From: Diphasiastrum complanatum | Lineage: Eukaryota > Streptophyta > Lycopodiopsida > Lycopodiales > Lycopodiaceae | Length of the DNA: 64,000 nucleotides | NCBI GenBank assembly: GCA_029204225.1 | Contig: CM055106.1 | Span: forward strand, 49,920,908-49,984,907 | Reading direction: 5' to 3' | Shown: positions 13,048 to 26,062 of the stretch, in pieces | How the letters are laid out: each line of letters opens with the position of its first letter | Numbering within the stretch: the stretch's first letter is position 1 | Program-made: the position numbers and the translations under genes | The notes under the pieces: generated by a model | Told to the model about the DNA's origin: nothing | Database searches by the model: none | What the model saw: the letters and a program-made list of their open reading frames with translations, nothing else

Positions 13048-14633
13048 ACTTTTGATTCATCACCTTCCTTTACAAAACCTAGAGGCTGCTCCATATAAAT
13101 CTCCTCCTCAAGGTAACCATTGAGAAATGCATTAGAAACATCAAGCTGGAACATACTCCATTTGTGAAAACATGCAAGAGAGATGAGTATTCGAATTGTT
13201 ACCATCTTTGCAACTGGTGCAAAGGTGTCTTCATAGTCAAGACCTTTGATCTGTGAGTAGCCTTTGGCACAAAGTCTTGCTTTATACTTATTGATTGATC
13301 CATCATGATTATACTTGATTCTGAATACCCACTTACATCCAATCACATGCATGTTGTTTGGTGGCTCCACAAACTCCCATGTGTTATTTGACATCAAGGC
13401 TTCAAATTCTTGGGTCATTGCTTCAACCCACTCCTTGGAGTGAAAAGCTTCTTGGACATCCTTAGGCTCTTCATCTGATATAAAAACTACATGATAGGAA
13501 GTTTCACCTTCCACTTGCCTTCCTTCTTCATCATATGTGAGCCTCCTTGGCTCAGATCTTGCTCGTGTAGATCTTCTTGGTGTGGTAGCTTGAATTTGCT
13601 CCTCCTCAAGCCTTGGCCTCACCTCTTCTTGAACAACATCAAGATTGATGATTGATCTTGCATGAGTCTCCTTGATTTGTGCATCATCCAAGTTAAACTT
13701 CTGATCTTCATGGAAGATCACATCTCTACTAACAACATTCTTGTCAGTAGAGGGCAAATAAATCTTGTATGCTTTTTTAGCAGATGCATATCCTACAAAA
13801 ATCCCTTTTACAGCACTAGGCTCTTCCTTCTTCCTAGTTTCTAGAGGCACATGCACAAAGCATACACAGCCAAAAATCCTAAGATGATCTACGAGCTTTT
13901 TCTTATAGAACATCTCAAATGGTGTCTTTCCTCCTATTGCAAGATTTGGAAGCCTATTACAAAGATAGTTTGCACATGCAACTGCCTCTCCCCAAAATTC
14001 TTTAGGCAGAGAAGCTTCTAGCCTAATGGCTTTTGCACATTCACACAAAGTTCTATTTTTTCTCTCAGCAACTCCATTTTGCTGAGGAGTATATGAACAA
14101 GAAAACTCTCTTTGAATACCCTCTCTCTCACAAAAGTCTTTAAACTTATTGGAAGTGTACTCTCCTCCACTATCACTTCTTAAAGCTTTTAACTTGAAAG
14201 GAAATTGCTTCTCTACATAAGCCTTGAAAATAAGATAAACATCATAAACCATGGCTTTTGAAGACAACATATAGATCCAAGAATATCTTGTATAATCATC
14301 TACAAAAGAGACAAAGCAGTTGGCTCCTCCTTTGCTCTTAGTTGATGAGAAATGAACATCAGAGTGTACAAGTTCAAGTGGTTGCTTTGTCTTGATACTT
14401 GATCTAGGAAAAGGCCTTTTGTGTGACTTTGCCAGCACACAAGCTTCACAAGGTAGAAGCTCCTTTGATAGTGTCTTTGGTAGACCAACAACTTTTCTTT
14501 CTATGACCATAGATTGCATGGCTTTGAAATTGGGATGACCCAATCTCTTGTGCCACAGATCCTCCTGTAGAACCTTGGTCTCATAAGCAATATCTGAAAT
14601 GTTAGCACTCTCCCTAGAATCTAGTTTGTACAA
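13026..14633 (-). pseudogene. Copia-A integrase and reverse transcriptase N-half
   Basis: An open frame of 535 codons. It starts with the integrase zinc-binding region (LWHKRLGHPNF, CEACVLAKSHKRPF). The DDE core follows with LVHSDVHF, SFVDDYTRYSW and YTPQQNGVAERKNRT. A Ser/Arg-rich linker (PRRSTRARSEPRRLT) leads to the RT start with WVEAMTQEFEAL, CKWVFRIKYN and FQLDVSNAFLNGYLEEEIYM, including the first RT Asp. It joins the protease frame by a 1-nt frameshift near 14630 and ends in a premature stop at VCLLFKN. Confidence 0.93.
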
Positions 14634-15901
14634 TTACCAATTCTAGATCCTCTAGCAATAACTTCATTTTCTCTTGAGATTATACACTTGTCAGCTTGAA
14701 ACTTGACATCCAATCCACTATCAAACAATTGTCCTACACTAATGAGATTCTTGGTCAATCTAGGTACATATAGTACATCATGTAAGCAAAAAGATTTTGA
14801 TGATGATGCATGCAATGGAATACTACATGTTCCTTCAATCCTACACTCAACATCATTAGCAATATAGATTGATTTTTTTGCACCTAGATATGGCATGAGA
14901 TTAGTGAAAGAGTTCCTAGAACTAGACATATGGGAACTAGCCCCACTATCTATCCACAAGACTTCTTCATTCTTAAAAGGAAAAGATGAAAAAGTAGACA
15001 TCATTAGTGAATCCTCTCTTTCACTCTCTACACCCTCACACTCATCCTCATTAGTAAGGTTAGCTTGCTTAGATTGGTTCTTCTTCTTGAAACAGTTTGA
15101 TGCATAGTGTCCTTTCTTGCTACAGAAAAAACACTTGATCTTTGACAGCTTCTTCTTGCCACTGGATGTTGCAGCTTGTGAGGACTAATCCTCACCACCT
15201 TCTTTGGCTTTGTCCTTCTTGAAGTGTTTTTGTCCTTTGCCCTTGCCTCTTGACTTGTCTTTGATGAAGAGTGCTTTGTCATCTCCACCATCTTTCAATG
15301 ACAGTCTGTTGATCCTCAGCATCTTGTTCTCTTGCCTGCTTTCTTCAGCAATGAGAACACCTTGCAGTGTCTCCAAGGATGGAAGATCCTCCCTGACAGC
15401 ATAAGTTTGCACAATATTGTCATACTCATCTCTAAGTCCATTTAGGAATACTTGAACAAGTTCAGTGTTCTTAAGAGCATCACCAATACTAGCTAACTCT
15501 TGATGAAAATCCTTAACTCTCATGACATATGATGAAGCACTCTCATCTACTCTCTGATAACTTAGAAATATTTGGTTTCTTAGTGTAAGCAATCTAGAAA
15601 TATTTTTGATTTCATAGATTGTTTTTAGAATATCCCAAGCTTCCTTGGCAGTGGTGCATGTACTGATCTCTCCTAACACTTCATTAGTAACATTCATTTT
15701 TATAAAATGAAAGAAAATTCTAGTTCTTTTGTGAAATGTTGCAGCTTCATTAGGTGCAGCAGGTTCTTCTTCAGCTCCACTCACAATATCCATTACATCC
15801 TGTAGAATCAACAATGATTCCATTCTGATCTTCCACATTGCATAATTGGAAGATGTTAATCTCTCATTGTGCTCTAAGAAATGAGAACCATATGAACACA
15901 T
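14621..15901 (-). pseudogene. Copia-A gag, CCHC finger and protease, interrupted by one TAG
   Basis: The gag starts MCSYGSHFLEHNERL with the UBN2-type region (NYAMWKIRMESLL, CTTAKEAWDILKTIYE) and runs to a TAG at 15187-15185. The same frame then continues through the nucleocapsid finger CFFCSKKGHYASNC and the aspartic protease WIDSGASSHM, ending at 14621. Gag and protease therefore share one frame with a single internal stop. Most likely this is a point mutation, though amber readthrough cannot be excluded by eye. Confidence 0.9.
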
Positions 15902-16647
15902 CTTCTTTGTGAGAAATTCTAGTAATGATAAAAAAAATGGAGTTGAAAGGATGTCGCTTGCTATCTCAATCTAGGATCTAACACAGATGTAGATCCACCC
16001 TATGAAATCTAGCAACAGATGTGAGAACAAATTCTCAATACATAAAATCAATCTATCTTGAATTTGGATCTTGCTTCAATCACAAAAGAAGAAGCACATG
16101 CAAGCAAGAAGTTTCAAAGTATTGATAAACTCTCTAGGAACTTACTTTCAACTCAAACACAGTAATATGTGTGAAATGAAAAGTATAAGCCCTCAGAACA
16201 CTCACTTCTATCCAATTCTACTTGATTGACAATTAAAATTGATGAAATTGGTGAAAAAGACAGATGTGTGCTCACTTTGGCATATCCCACGAGTTGAGTA
16301 CCCTCTCAAACTCTCTGATTGCCTAAAACTCCTCCAAAACAAATCAGATTGATTTAGAAACAAGAGAAACACATTCTCCTCTTCAATATCTATCCAACAA
16401 GCTATAGAACATCAAATTTGGATCATTCCTTGAGAAGTAGCACACATTAATGAGGGCTGATTTCACACGTGTGAGCTCTCTGTCCGTACAGAGCTCAGCT
16501 GGATCAGATCAGCCTTGATTTGATCCACTTATGATCCTCAGATTGCTTGTTTCTCAGCGTGTTTGAATCCCTCTCCCAAATCCGAGTTCTTGCAAGCAAA
16601 AACACTAATGATCTGATGTATACACACTCACCTCTCCAAAGCAGCAA
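15902..16647 (-). other. Copia-A 5' leader between PBS and gag
   Basis: Non-coding sequence between the primer-binding site and the gag start, holding TCACACGTGTGAGC near 16459 and no motif-bearing frame. Position and length suit a retrotransposon leader. Confidence 0.7.
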
Positions 16648-16659
16648 GCTCTGATACCA
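16648..16659 (-). promoter_or_regulatory. Copia-A primer-binding site (initiator tRNA-Met type)
   Basis: The minus strand reads TGGTATCAGAGC directly inside the LTR boundary, the classic complement to the 3' end of plant initiator tRNA-Met. Confidence 0.93.
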
Positions 16660-17386
16660 TGTGAAGTTTTTAGCACGTGTGAACTTCACCACACACCCTA
16701 CAGGATCTTACTGAGGTGTTGTGATTGCACAAGATTGATCAAAGGACAGTATGCTTGAAAAATCTAAGGCAAGAGCACAATGGCATACATCAGATGAAAA
16801 AATCTAACTCTTCACTATGAGAACTGAATGTCAAAAATAATTCTAAGTGTCCAGTATGGGAAAAAGAGGCTGCTCTCGGGTAGAAAGAGAAAATCAAGCA
16901 CAGAAAACTGGGGTAGAGAGAGAATGAGTCCAAAACACCAAAATCTCAATATTCACAATATGGCAAAACATGCCCAGCTTTTCCTAGAGAGAGACTCAAA
17001 TTCCTACAGTGGAGTTGCATGGAAAGTCCACTTAACTGAACTAATTCACCTACCAGAGATCCACATGTGTAATTGCATGCATGTATGTTGCATAAACTGC
17101 ATGTCAACTCATAAAACTGCCTAGACATGTGTAGATCACTGAAACTACTTTTCATGTTGCATGCATTGATTGCATGTGGCATGCATGCATACAGTAAGAC
17201 TTTGCATGTTATCTAAACATCTGCATGTCATCATAATTGAACCTATCCAACTCAAATCTGAGCTACACTAGAAGGATATGTGCTCAATTCACACTCCTTT
17301 TATGTACAACATGAATTTTAGTGGAAATCACCATGGACATGGCCCCAAACTTGAGACAGGAAGATAATATTTTAATAATCTTCACA
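16660..17386 (-). repeat. Copia-A 5' LTR, complete (727 bp)
   Basis: Bounded by a perfect 7-bp terminal inverted repeat TGTGAAG...CTTCACA. It directly abuts the PBS and shares its last 342 bp with the cut LTR at 11590. It carries several CACGTG/CACATG-type palindromes (GCACGTGTG near 16674, CCACATGTG near 17062). Confidence 0.93.
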
Positions 17387-17389
17387 ATG

Positions 17390-18440
17390 CAAACCTGAGT
17401 TGATTAACGAAAATGCCATGATTATGTGGTTTTTGTCAGGTCTAAGTAAAAAGATCAGACGTGAGCTGAAACGCCATAATGAGTACGCACTTTTGCAAAA
17501 TGCTATGGACAATGCAATTCGGGAGGAGGATGAAGATTCAGACGATGAGCCGAATATCAGTATGTTGCCTTATACAGCAGGGCAGACCACTACGACATCC
17601 ACTACTATTGCATCAACGAATGTCAATGCTACTGTAGAAATGATGCTCAATGAGTTCGAGAAACTCGGGAAGAACCAGCAGAAACAGATGGAAAAGTTGC
17701 AGTCGCAATTTGATGAGAGGATCAAAGCATTGGAAGTTTTTCATGGACAAGCGAACAAGGAACCTGAGAAGTTTGCAAAGACTTTTCCTACCTTGGAAAA
17801 TGTCTGGTGTTCTATTTGTACAGGAAATCACATAGTGAATGAGTGTCCTGAATTGAAAAAATGAATGGAAATCAATATATGCCATTTGTGTAATTCGCCT
17901 GATCATGAGACTGCTTTTTGCAACTTCAATCCTCGGATAATTCAGCAACGGTATGCCCAGATGGGATATCGAAAACCACATTATGGAGGAAATCCGGCAA
18001 CTAGACCTCGACAATCTACTCTTGGATACCCGAAACGATTAGCCTTACCTCCCCCACCAAAGCACCCCACTCCTCCTGCCAATTTGATGGAACCAGAAGT
18101 GCTGAGCAATGGAACTATGGTAATGATCAAAAAGGTGGATCTTCAGACCAATATGCTACTTATGCTGCCACGCAACAACAAGCATCTAGAAATTGGACCA
18201 GAGCACCACTTGGATGCTTTGCATGTGGAGAAAAACACAGAGTTGCAGAATGTCCAAATAAAGAAAAATTTGTACCATTATGTCGTGACTGTGGTTATGG
18301 GCATTGCTATAAAGAGTGTCCAGCAAAACCAAAGCCACCACCGGCTAAATCTCCTATAAATTTGATAACAATCAAGCAAAGACCAGTAGCTCAGAATAAA
18401 CCAAGTGTACCTTTGATGGTGGTCACCAAAGCACATAAGT
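17390..18440 (+). pseudogene. Ty3/Gypsy gag with several zinc fingers (5' end lost to Copia-A)
   Basis: Reads gag-like NENAMIMWFLSGLSKKIRR, an acidic linker and a coiled stretch, then Cys/His knuckles CSICTGNHIVNEC and CHLCNSPDHETAFC, separated by one TGA at 17862. After a frame change near 18100-18200 come CFACGEKHRVAEC and CRDCGYGHCYKEC. The first gag residues are missing where Copia-A begins at 17386. Multiple knuckles plus the integrase type that follows suggest a Tat/Athila-like Gypsy lineage, which is inference. Confidence 0.8.
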
Positions 18441-18451
18441 AGAAAGAACCG

Positions 18452-19568
18452 GTGGCAGATCTAGTACTGGTATACCAACAACATCTGGACTCTATCCAAA
18501 TCTTCATGGGTGGAGGACACTTCTCTACAGATATTACTGTTTGCAAACTTTTGCAATCAAGTTGTTGGTGGCCTACACTTCATAAGAACACAGAAAATTA
18601 TATTCAGACATGTGATGTTTGCCAGCGAGCACGACGGCCTACTAGATAGAACTATGAACCCTTACATCCGGTTTTATCGCAAGCACCATTTGAAAAATGA
18701 GGACTGAATTATGTTGGTCCTATTCATCTTGTCGTGCGAGGATCTCAGGCCCAATACATTATCATAGCAACTGATTATATGACCAAGTGGGTTGAAGCCA
18801 AAGCTGTTCAAGTTGTTGATGCGAAATCTACAGCCAAGTTTCTCTATCAGATTTGGATGTCCGATCGAGATTGTCAGTGACCGGGGTACACACTTTGTTA
18901 ATCAAACGATAAAGTGTTTACTGGAAGATTTTTTTTGTTATACATAGATTTAGTACTCCTTATTATCCAAGAGGGAATGGCCAAGCTGAATCTTCCAATA
19001 AGATTCTCTGCACTATTATGATGAAAACAGTTAAAGCGAGTCGATCTGATTGGAAACATAAACTGCATGCAGCATTATGGGCATTAGAACCGCTTACAAA
19101 AATAGTACAAATCAAACACCCTTTCAACTGGTTTATGGTCAAGATGTTGTCATGCCGATTGAATTTTTAATACCATCTTTACGCATAGCGACAACAGAAC
19201 GGTTAAATGATGATAAGTCTTTACAACTACGTCATGAAGCATTGCACAAATTGTGTGAAACAAGATTGATGGTAGTTCATGCGTTAGCAGCAGAGAAAGC
19301 CCGCCATAAGGCATGGCACGATCGTCGATCACACAAAAAGGATATGAAAGCAGGAGATCTCGCACTGATGTACAAAACCAAGCTGATCAAGAGAAAATTG
19401 AAGTTTACTGGTGAAGTCCCGGTAAACTTCAATTTTGGAACTATGGAAATTCTGAACTATGGAACATTGATTCTTGAGCACTTGGACGGAAAACGGTTTG
19501 ATACTCTTGTGAATGGCAGCCGATTACGCAAGTTTTGGCAGCCTGTTCCGCCAGTTCAACAAGCATGA
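18452..19568 (+). pseudogene. Ty3/Gypsy integrase joined directly to gag, RT absent
   Basis: The zinc-binding domain reads GGGHFSTDITVCKLL, then WWPTLHKN and CDVCQRARRPTR. The core shows NYVGPIHL (usual catalytic Asp replaced by Asn) and IIATDYMTKWVEA. The C-terminal part reads NQTPFQLVYGQDVVMPIEF and NGSRLRKFW. Stops and frame changes occur between 18650 and 19077. No protease, RT or RNase H lies between gag and integrase, so about 2 kb of pol has been removed. Confidence 0.88.
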
Positions 19569-20251
19569 CCCAAGTGATTTTTATTTTAATTTTTTTTTCA
19601 ATTTTTTTTTCACTACTTAATTGTTAATTTTGTTTGGAAAAGACAATAAAAAAAATGAGGAAAGACTAATGAGCAAAAGTAAGAAAAGTCATCAGAATGG
19701 AAAAAGAAGATGAAAAGTATTTTCAAAAAGATAATTTTTGATGGAAAATGACTTATAAAATCACTGTTTCGGTCATATGTTGCCTATACAATATGGGAAA
19801 CCTTCGCTAAACTTTCAGATTGTACATCCACTTCAGATATATCTATACTGACTTGGGCGAAGGTTCTTTTCCATAAAAAGTACCTATTTTTTAGTTAGGC
19901 GAATAATCAACAATATGCCATTTTGGGAACAATCGTCGAGCACCTTACTCTCCTCAGAAACCTTTGTTGACATGCTAGATGGTCTTAAAATGTCAAAATT
20001 AGATTGGTTATAGGTTCAGAGCCTGAAAGGTGCATTTATGATAGTACTTGGTCGAAGAACCCTCTTGGGCGAAGGATGAACCTTCGCCAGACTTGGAAAA
20101 CGTTCGCCGGATGGCTTCAAAACCTCAAAAACCTTCGTCAAAATTTTTATAGCCTATTTTCATAGTACTGAACAAGCCTGCAAATTTTTGTTCATTACTA
20201 ATCAACCAAACTAGTAATCTGTGTAATGGACCCTCCAAATTCACCTATAAG
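19569..20251 (+). other. Post-integrase non-coding region with repeated CCTTCGCC/GGCGAAGG words
   Basis: T-rich start, then AACCTTCGC-type words in both orientations near 19800, 19860, 20040-20110 and 20140. No domain seen. It is probably the 3' untranslated or LTR region of the Gypsy element. Confidence 0.4.
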
Positions 20252-20611
20252 TTGGCTGAATTCGATTCATTCCTCACTTGCGCTAGCGAAGCTCTTGCCA
20301 AATTTTCCAGCAACCAAAGCCTTCAAAACTTTCTGTATTGTTTTTTGATATACACTCGCGCCTATTACTTTCAGTTTCTGTCCTTTTTCATCATGTCTTC
20401 CACAGATACGTCTCAGTCGCCACGTTATACTATCCATCGTGATGTCCCATCTGCAACAAATATCATGATTCTTCCTAGCACAAACATGGTCACTCAGTGG
20501 ATGACCCTTGCGGAGCCTCTGCTTACTGCAATGGATATTCATGAGAGAGCCTTCTCAGGGAGAATCAACATGGATTTTATCATTCTAAGAGACCCTAAGG
20601 AAAACCCCTAA
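20252..20611 (+). other. Unidentified 119-codon open frame
   Basis: Open from MAEFDSFLTCASEAL to RDPKENP with a hydrophobic Tyr/Phe-rich centre (LYCFLIYTRAYYFQF). I do not recognise it. It may be a chance frame, the start of another element's gag, or a small protein. It is placed between a Gypsy remnant and an LTR, which argues for transposon origin. Confidence 0.25.
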
Positions 20612-21049
20612 GATGAGGATAGGAGAATACAATAGGAGAGACTATGGAGCCAAACCGCCCAACCAATCCTAGATCAAACCTGGATCTAGCCCCCAAGCCA
20701 TGCTATGTGAAGCAAGAGGAGAAGAGAGGAACTGGTAACCTAAACCCAATCTGTCGAACCCTACCTCATTATATAGAGAGTAGAGTCCTGTGCATGAAAC
20801 CATGCAACCCCCATGCAGGTCAACTATACATAGGTCTCATCTCTTCATGTAGTCCTCCTGCCTATATCTGTCACACAGACATGCAAAAGCTCCAAATGTC
20901 TCAATTAGAGTGTCTGGGTCCTCTCAAGGTTATTAGTCACAAACTGGCCTTGAATGGAATTAAATCATGGTGTGACCAACAATCTCGAATACTGGAGGGC
21001 CGGTCTACCATATTAGGACTATTCCAGGTCCTTAACTGAATATCATAAC
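20612..21049 (-). repeat. Probable 3' LTR of a minus-strand element, with PPT at its right edge
   Basis: Ends ATCATAACA at 21049. On the minus strand AAGGAGAGAAGAA is followed by TGTTATGATATTC, a polypurine tract next to an LTR start. A TATATAGAG-type box lies at about 20772. No second copy was found, so the left limit is a guess. Confidence 0.4.
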
Positions 21050-21062
21050 ATTCTTCTCTCCT

Positions 21063-22871
21063 TAAATTGCCTCTATTCTTAGAAGCTCCTCAAAATAAAA
21101 AAGAACTACAGGAACAGTTCCTTTAACTTTCAATATTACCCGAAAAAATTGTTATCCTTAGTCTAAATTTCATATTAAACAAGTACTAAGAGATAAACCT
21201 ATTTTCAATCGTTAATCTCTGTTCTGGAGTACAAACTCTGGTTTGAAAAGTACACTAAGAGATATATTTTCTCAACTAGGTTACACTCAACCATGTTAGT
21301 AACATCACCTTCATGTAAACACTTACATGAACCACTGAGTGATATAATAATTAACTTAGGAGATTAAAGTTAAAGAAAAATAATAATTATAGTTTGAAAT
21401 TATCCACAAACTTTGGTTACAATTAAAAAAAAAACTTTCAAGTACAAATATCCTTAGAATCCAATTCTAAGATATGATAATTCATTCAATTAGGATCTCT
21501 AGGAGAATCATTAAGATATAAAATGATTAAAACTCAACTCTGAGTATTCTAAATACTCTTTTGAGTTAAATATTCTTGTTTCTAGCATCAAATGCAAGAA
21601 AATAGCTCTCAGTCATCTTAATAGATTTGTCTCTCCCCTTTGATAACTGGAGATCCAATCAAAAGAAAAAAACTATACTCAAACATCTGTAGACCATAAA
21701 CTGTAGTAGAATTTGGCATATTGCTACAGAGAATGATATAGAAAGCATTTACAAGACACCTTCTGACTATGCTAGTTAAGTTGTATTGCAGAGATCCAGT
21801 CGGTTGCATACCTTGCGATAACGAGTGGTGGGTTCAAGAATGAACCAATTAGCATTCTGGAGTGGCCGGAGCAATATAATGAAACTACAACATGAGATAT
21901 CATTAGTTTTGTACTATGAGATCAAAAGATCTATGAAGACTTTTAAAGAGAGCACATATGTCAGAAATAAGCTTAAATGTGTCCATCCTTCCATCGCTGG
22001 TTGGAGGAGGATATTAATGTGAAAATGTCTATGAACAGATAGCGTAAATTTATGGTCCATGAACAGCCACCTATGATATTAAAGTATTAGTCTATGAAAA
22101 GAAGATGACTCTCCTGTCCATCGCTGGATAGCAGGGTATGTATGTGCATACCGGTGAGTATGTGTAAGTCCGACATGCATATACTATCCATCGCTAGATA
22201 GAACATACAGATATTCATTATCAACCATATATTAGGTAGTAGGCAGCGATCTGCTGTCCAACCTATTCACAAAAAGTGTGAACAATATGTAAATAAGTGA
22301 GGCAACCCTCCATTGTTGTCTTCTAAGCCATATAGAGCAAGTCATTGCTCAGAAAGATGATTACTATATCATTGTTACTACTTGCATTATCAGAGGATTA
22401 TCACAATCGCTACCTATTGAGACAGTATGGACGCTTTCAATTATCAAGAAGTATCATTGTTGTCCATTGTTGGACCTCAATGCATCTTCAACCTATCACA
22501 GCCTCTATACAGCTTAGAGTGATGAGTAGCACAAACAAGCAGAAGGTTATCAAAGTATTCTTACCAGAAGAGCAGAGCAAATACGAGAGGAATGTAAAAG
22601 AGAAGAGGATGCATACCGTAAGCTAGCAAATCGTTGATCCGTAAGCAGATAGGGCGCACTTGCAGATAGGGCGCACTTTCAGCATGTGACAGAGGAGCAA
22701 ACTTTTTCACCGGTGTTGTAGAGCCAAAGTGTCAAAAATAGTATGCACTTATAGTGTCCAGTAAGGTAGTAACCTGGAAGGAGTGAGTGGGAGTGAGAAA
22801 TTCTATTTCCCTCCAATTTATTTTAAACAAACCAAACCATTCTATGTAGAAGCGGGAAGTTGATTGCATAG
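21063..22871. other. Non-coding element interior or spacer with repeated TCCATCGCT words and an 18-bp duplication
   Basis: No coding domain. TCCATCGCTGG/A occurs near 21990, 22118 and 22188. GCAGATAGGGCGCACTT is tandemly doubled at about 22644-22679. Confidence 0.45.
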
Positions 22872-22997
22872 GTGAAGAGCGACATCTCAAAAAACTTTGA
22901 GATATCTGACCTAGGAGAAGCCAAGTGCTACCTAGTCCTGCAAATTGACTGCGACTATGATGAAGGCAAGTCCACCTTCACCGAAAATAAGTTGTGA
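22872..22997 (+). pseudogene. Copia RT fragment
   Basis: A 42-codon frame reading NFEISDLGEAKCYLVLQI, the RT region just after the YVDD box (usual form DLGxAxYxLGxxI), ending in TGA. It stands alone, with no RT on either side. Confidence 0.7.
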
Positions 22998-24352
<1,355 letters not shown>

Positions 24353-24862
24353 ATGCAAGTAGATGGATGTTTGCATGATTTTCCAGAAACTAATGGATCT
24401 GGAAAAGAGATCTTAGTCAATGACTTTGATGGTCAAGTGGAAGATCAAGAGGTTGTGTGCAAATTGTCAAGATATGGTCAAACTAGCTACATTGGTGAGC
24501 ATCATTTCGATGTTGGATTTGTACTAGCATTCTTTGCTGGTTTTGTTGATGGAAATGAAGCTATTAGAGGCTCATTATATCACTCATTCATGATCAAGTC
24601 ATCAAGTGATGGTGGCATCTTATGGCAATATGGAGATGGAGGCCCATTCATGGAGTTTTATGGTGGATACATATCAAGAAAGGACAAAGAGGGAGGATAC
24701 ATGCAAGCAATGGTTAATGACTCACATTTATTGTGTAAGTCGAATAGTTCAATAGTAAAAAACAACATCTTGACAAAATGCCCTTTTGGTGCTCGAACCA
24801 CCTCTAATGGTAAGGATTTGACTAAGGATCAATTACTCCTCTTAGCAAGTAGATTCAACTGA
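24353..24862 (+). mobile_element. Copy of the unknown module carried by element NA-2
   Basis: A 169-codon open frame sharing blocks with the long frame of NA-2 on the other strand. Shared: AMQVD, NGSGK, CKLSRYGQTSYI, LAFxAGFxDxNEA, GSLYHSxMIK, GDGGxFMEFYGG and ISRKDK. Compared with NA-2 it lacks about 70 residues between EDQEV and CKLSRYG and about 60 residues before the LWQxGDGG block. It ends in its own stop after LLLLASRFN. I do not recognise a host protein family. Conservation of reading frame between two copies suggests it was once coding, or derives from one source element. Confidence 0.65.
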
Positions 24863-25590
24863 GGAGAATAAGGATTGACAACAAACTATTGTTCAATGTC
24901 TTTGCAAAGGTAGTACTCTTTGAATTTGATTGCAATAAACTCTCCACCGTTGTCAATCCTTAATGCCTTGATTCTTTTGCAATTTCGATTTCAACACTCT
25001 ACCAATATTCATGTCTCTTTTCAAGCGTAAGGATTCTACTTGTCCTATCGATAATATTACACTAATCAGATTCGAATTCTATTTTAGGTCCTCCTGCTAA
25101 TAGACAATAGGTTTGTAGAAAGATAAGGTATATGAAGAACTTTAGAAAATAGCTTGAATTGACAATTTTGGAAGTTTAGTCTAGCAGTGCCTTCACCTTC
25201 AGTTATATGTGAACTTTTATCACCAAAGTGAACAAACTTCTTAGTGCTGAAAGACGTATAGGACAAAAACCATTCTAGGCGACTTGTCAAGTGGCTCCAG
25301 GAATCAATAAACCATACTACATCATTGTGTGTATCCAGGTGATTAATCATGAATGTGTCTTCATCCACATCTTGGACAAGGGTGAGATGTTTCTATAACT
25401 ACATTTTCTTGTTCACCTGACTGCTTCTTTTTGTCATTGTTGAACTTCTAAAGTTTGCAGTCTTGAATCTCATGATTAGTTATTTGCAATACTTACAAAA
25501 CATCTTAGTTTTCTTTGGTTGTGAATTTGTCTGCTCCTTTGATTCTGAGCCACCTTTAGATCTTGATTGGTTGAAGTTTCTTTTGGCCTT
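24862..25590 (-). pseudogene. Copia scraps: nucleocapsid finger, protease and integrase fragment
   Basis: In minus order: a damaged finger FCKYCK near 25490-25510, a protease-like piece (WFIDSWSHLTSRLEWFL, VHFGDKSSHITEGEGTA, HIPYLSTNLLSISR) with the DSG active site changed to DSW, and an integrase core scrap IKALRIDNGGEFIAIKFKEY at about 24900-24990. Text between them is missing or out of frame. The type is closest to the plus-strand Copia at 37.3 kb, which reads VGDKSSHTIQGEGT at the same place. Confidence 0.75.
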
Positions 25591-25619
25591 TCTTCTTCTA
25601 ATTATTCACACCTTTGTTC

Positions 25620-26050
25620 GAATATAGAGCATGCGAGTCAGTGCTCGAAGAGTTAGGATTCGTAAGCTCAATTGTGATTGTTTTGTTAGTGTAGTTTACA
25701 GTTGTTATGTAATGTTTCAATTTGGTAGGTAGGCTTTAGTTAACAAGCCAACCTGGGGGCTTGTCCCGGTCCGACAATGGGATTACAAATGTATATGGCC
25801 AAAAATGCCATGTGGCAACCCCATGCTATGTGGCCTCCCCATGCTAAAGGGTACCTTTACTTGTATATGTATCATTATCTTTGTAATAAAGATGCTTTTG
25901 CTTTGTGAGATCTTTGCCTTAAGTGAGCTCCTCCATCACTCTATTGCTTGTGGATGTTGGTTGTGGTTTCGATGGTTGGCAATCAGTTAGTGATTGCATC
26001 TCTGATCTGCACTCTCCATTAGATCCGAATTTCTACATACAATGCTAACT
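25620..26050 (+). repeat. Probable 5' LTR of a plus-strand Copia-like element
   Basis: A promoter/terminator-like stretch with AATAAAG at about 25885 and a TG-rich start, immediately followed by a PBS at 26051. No second copy was identified. The Copia pol pieces at 36.9-40.9 kb share this orientation and could be its interior, split by NA-1 and NA-2 insertions. That linkage is inference. Confidence 0.45.
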
Positions 26051-26062
26051 TGGTATTAGAGC
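26051..26062 (+). promoter_or_regulatory. Primer-binding site (initiator tRNA-Met type, one mismatch)
   Basis: TGGTATTAGAGC differs by one base from the usual TGGTATCAGAGC. Confidence 0.65.

Larger units (their letters stand above)
11590..17386 (-). mobile_element. Copia-A: nearly complete Ty1/Copia retrotransposon, right LTR complete, left LTR cut
   Basis: In minus orientation the order is 5' LTR (17386-16660), PBS, leader, gag, CCHC finger, protease, integrase, RT, RNase H, purine-rich tract, and truncated 3' LTR. This protease-integrase-RT-RNase H order is the Copia order. The two LTR copies share 342 bp with few differences. The coding region is broken by a stop and several frame changes, so the copy is dead. 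Its right edge lies inside a Gypsy gag, suggesting nested insertion. Its left edge lost the outer part of the 3' LTR, and probably the Gypsy flank, in a later deletion. Confidence 0.92.

Noticed and set aside
20252-20611. Calling the 119-codon frame an env-like or host gene
   Set aside because: No signal peptide, domain or homologous copy could be recognised, so it is left unassigned.
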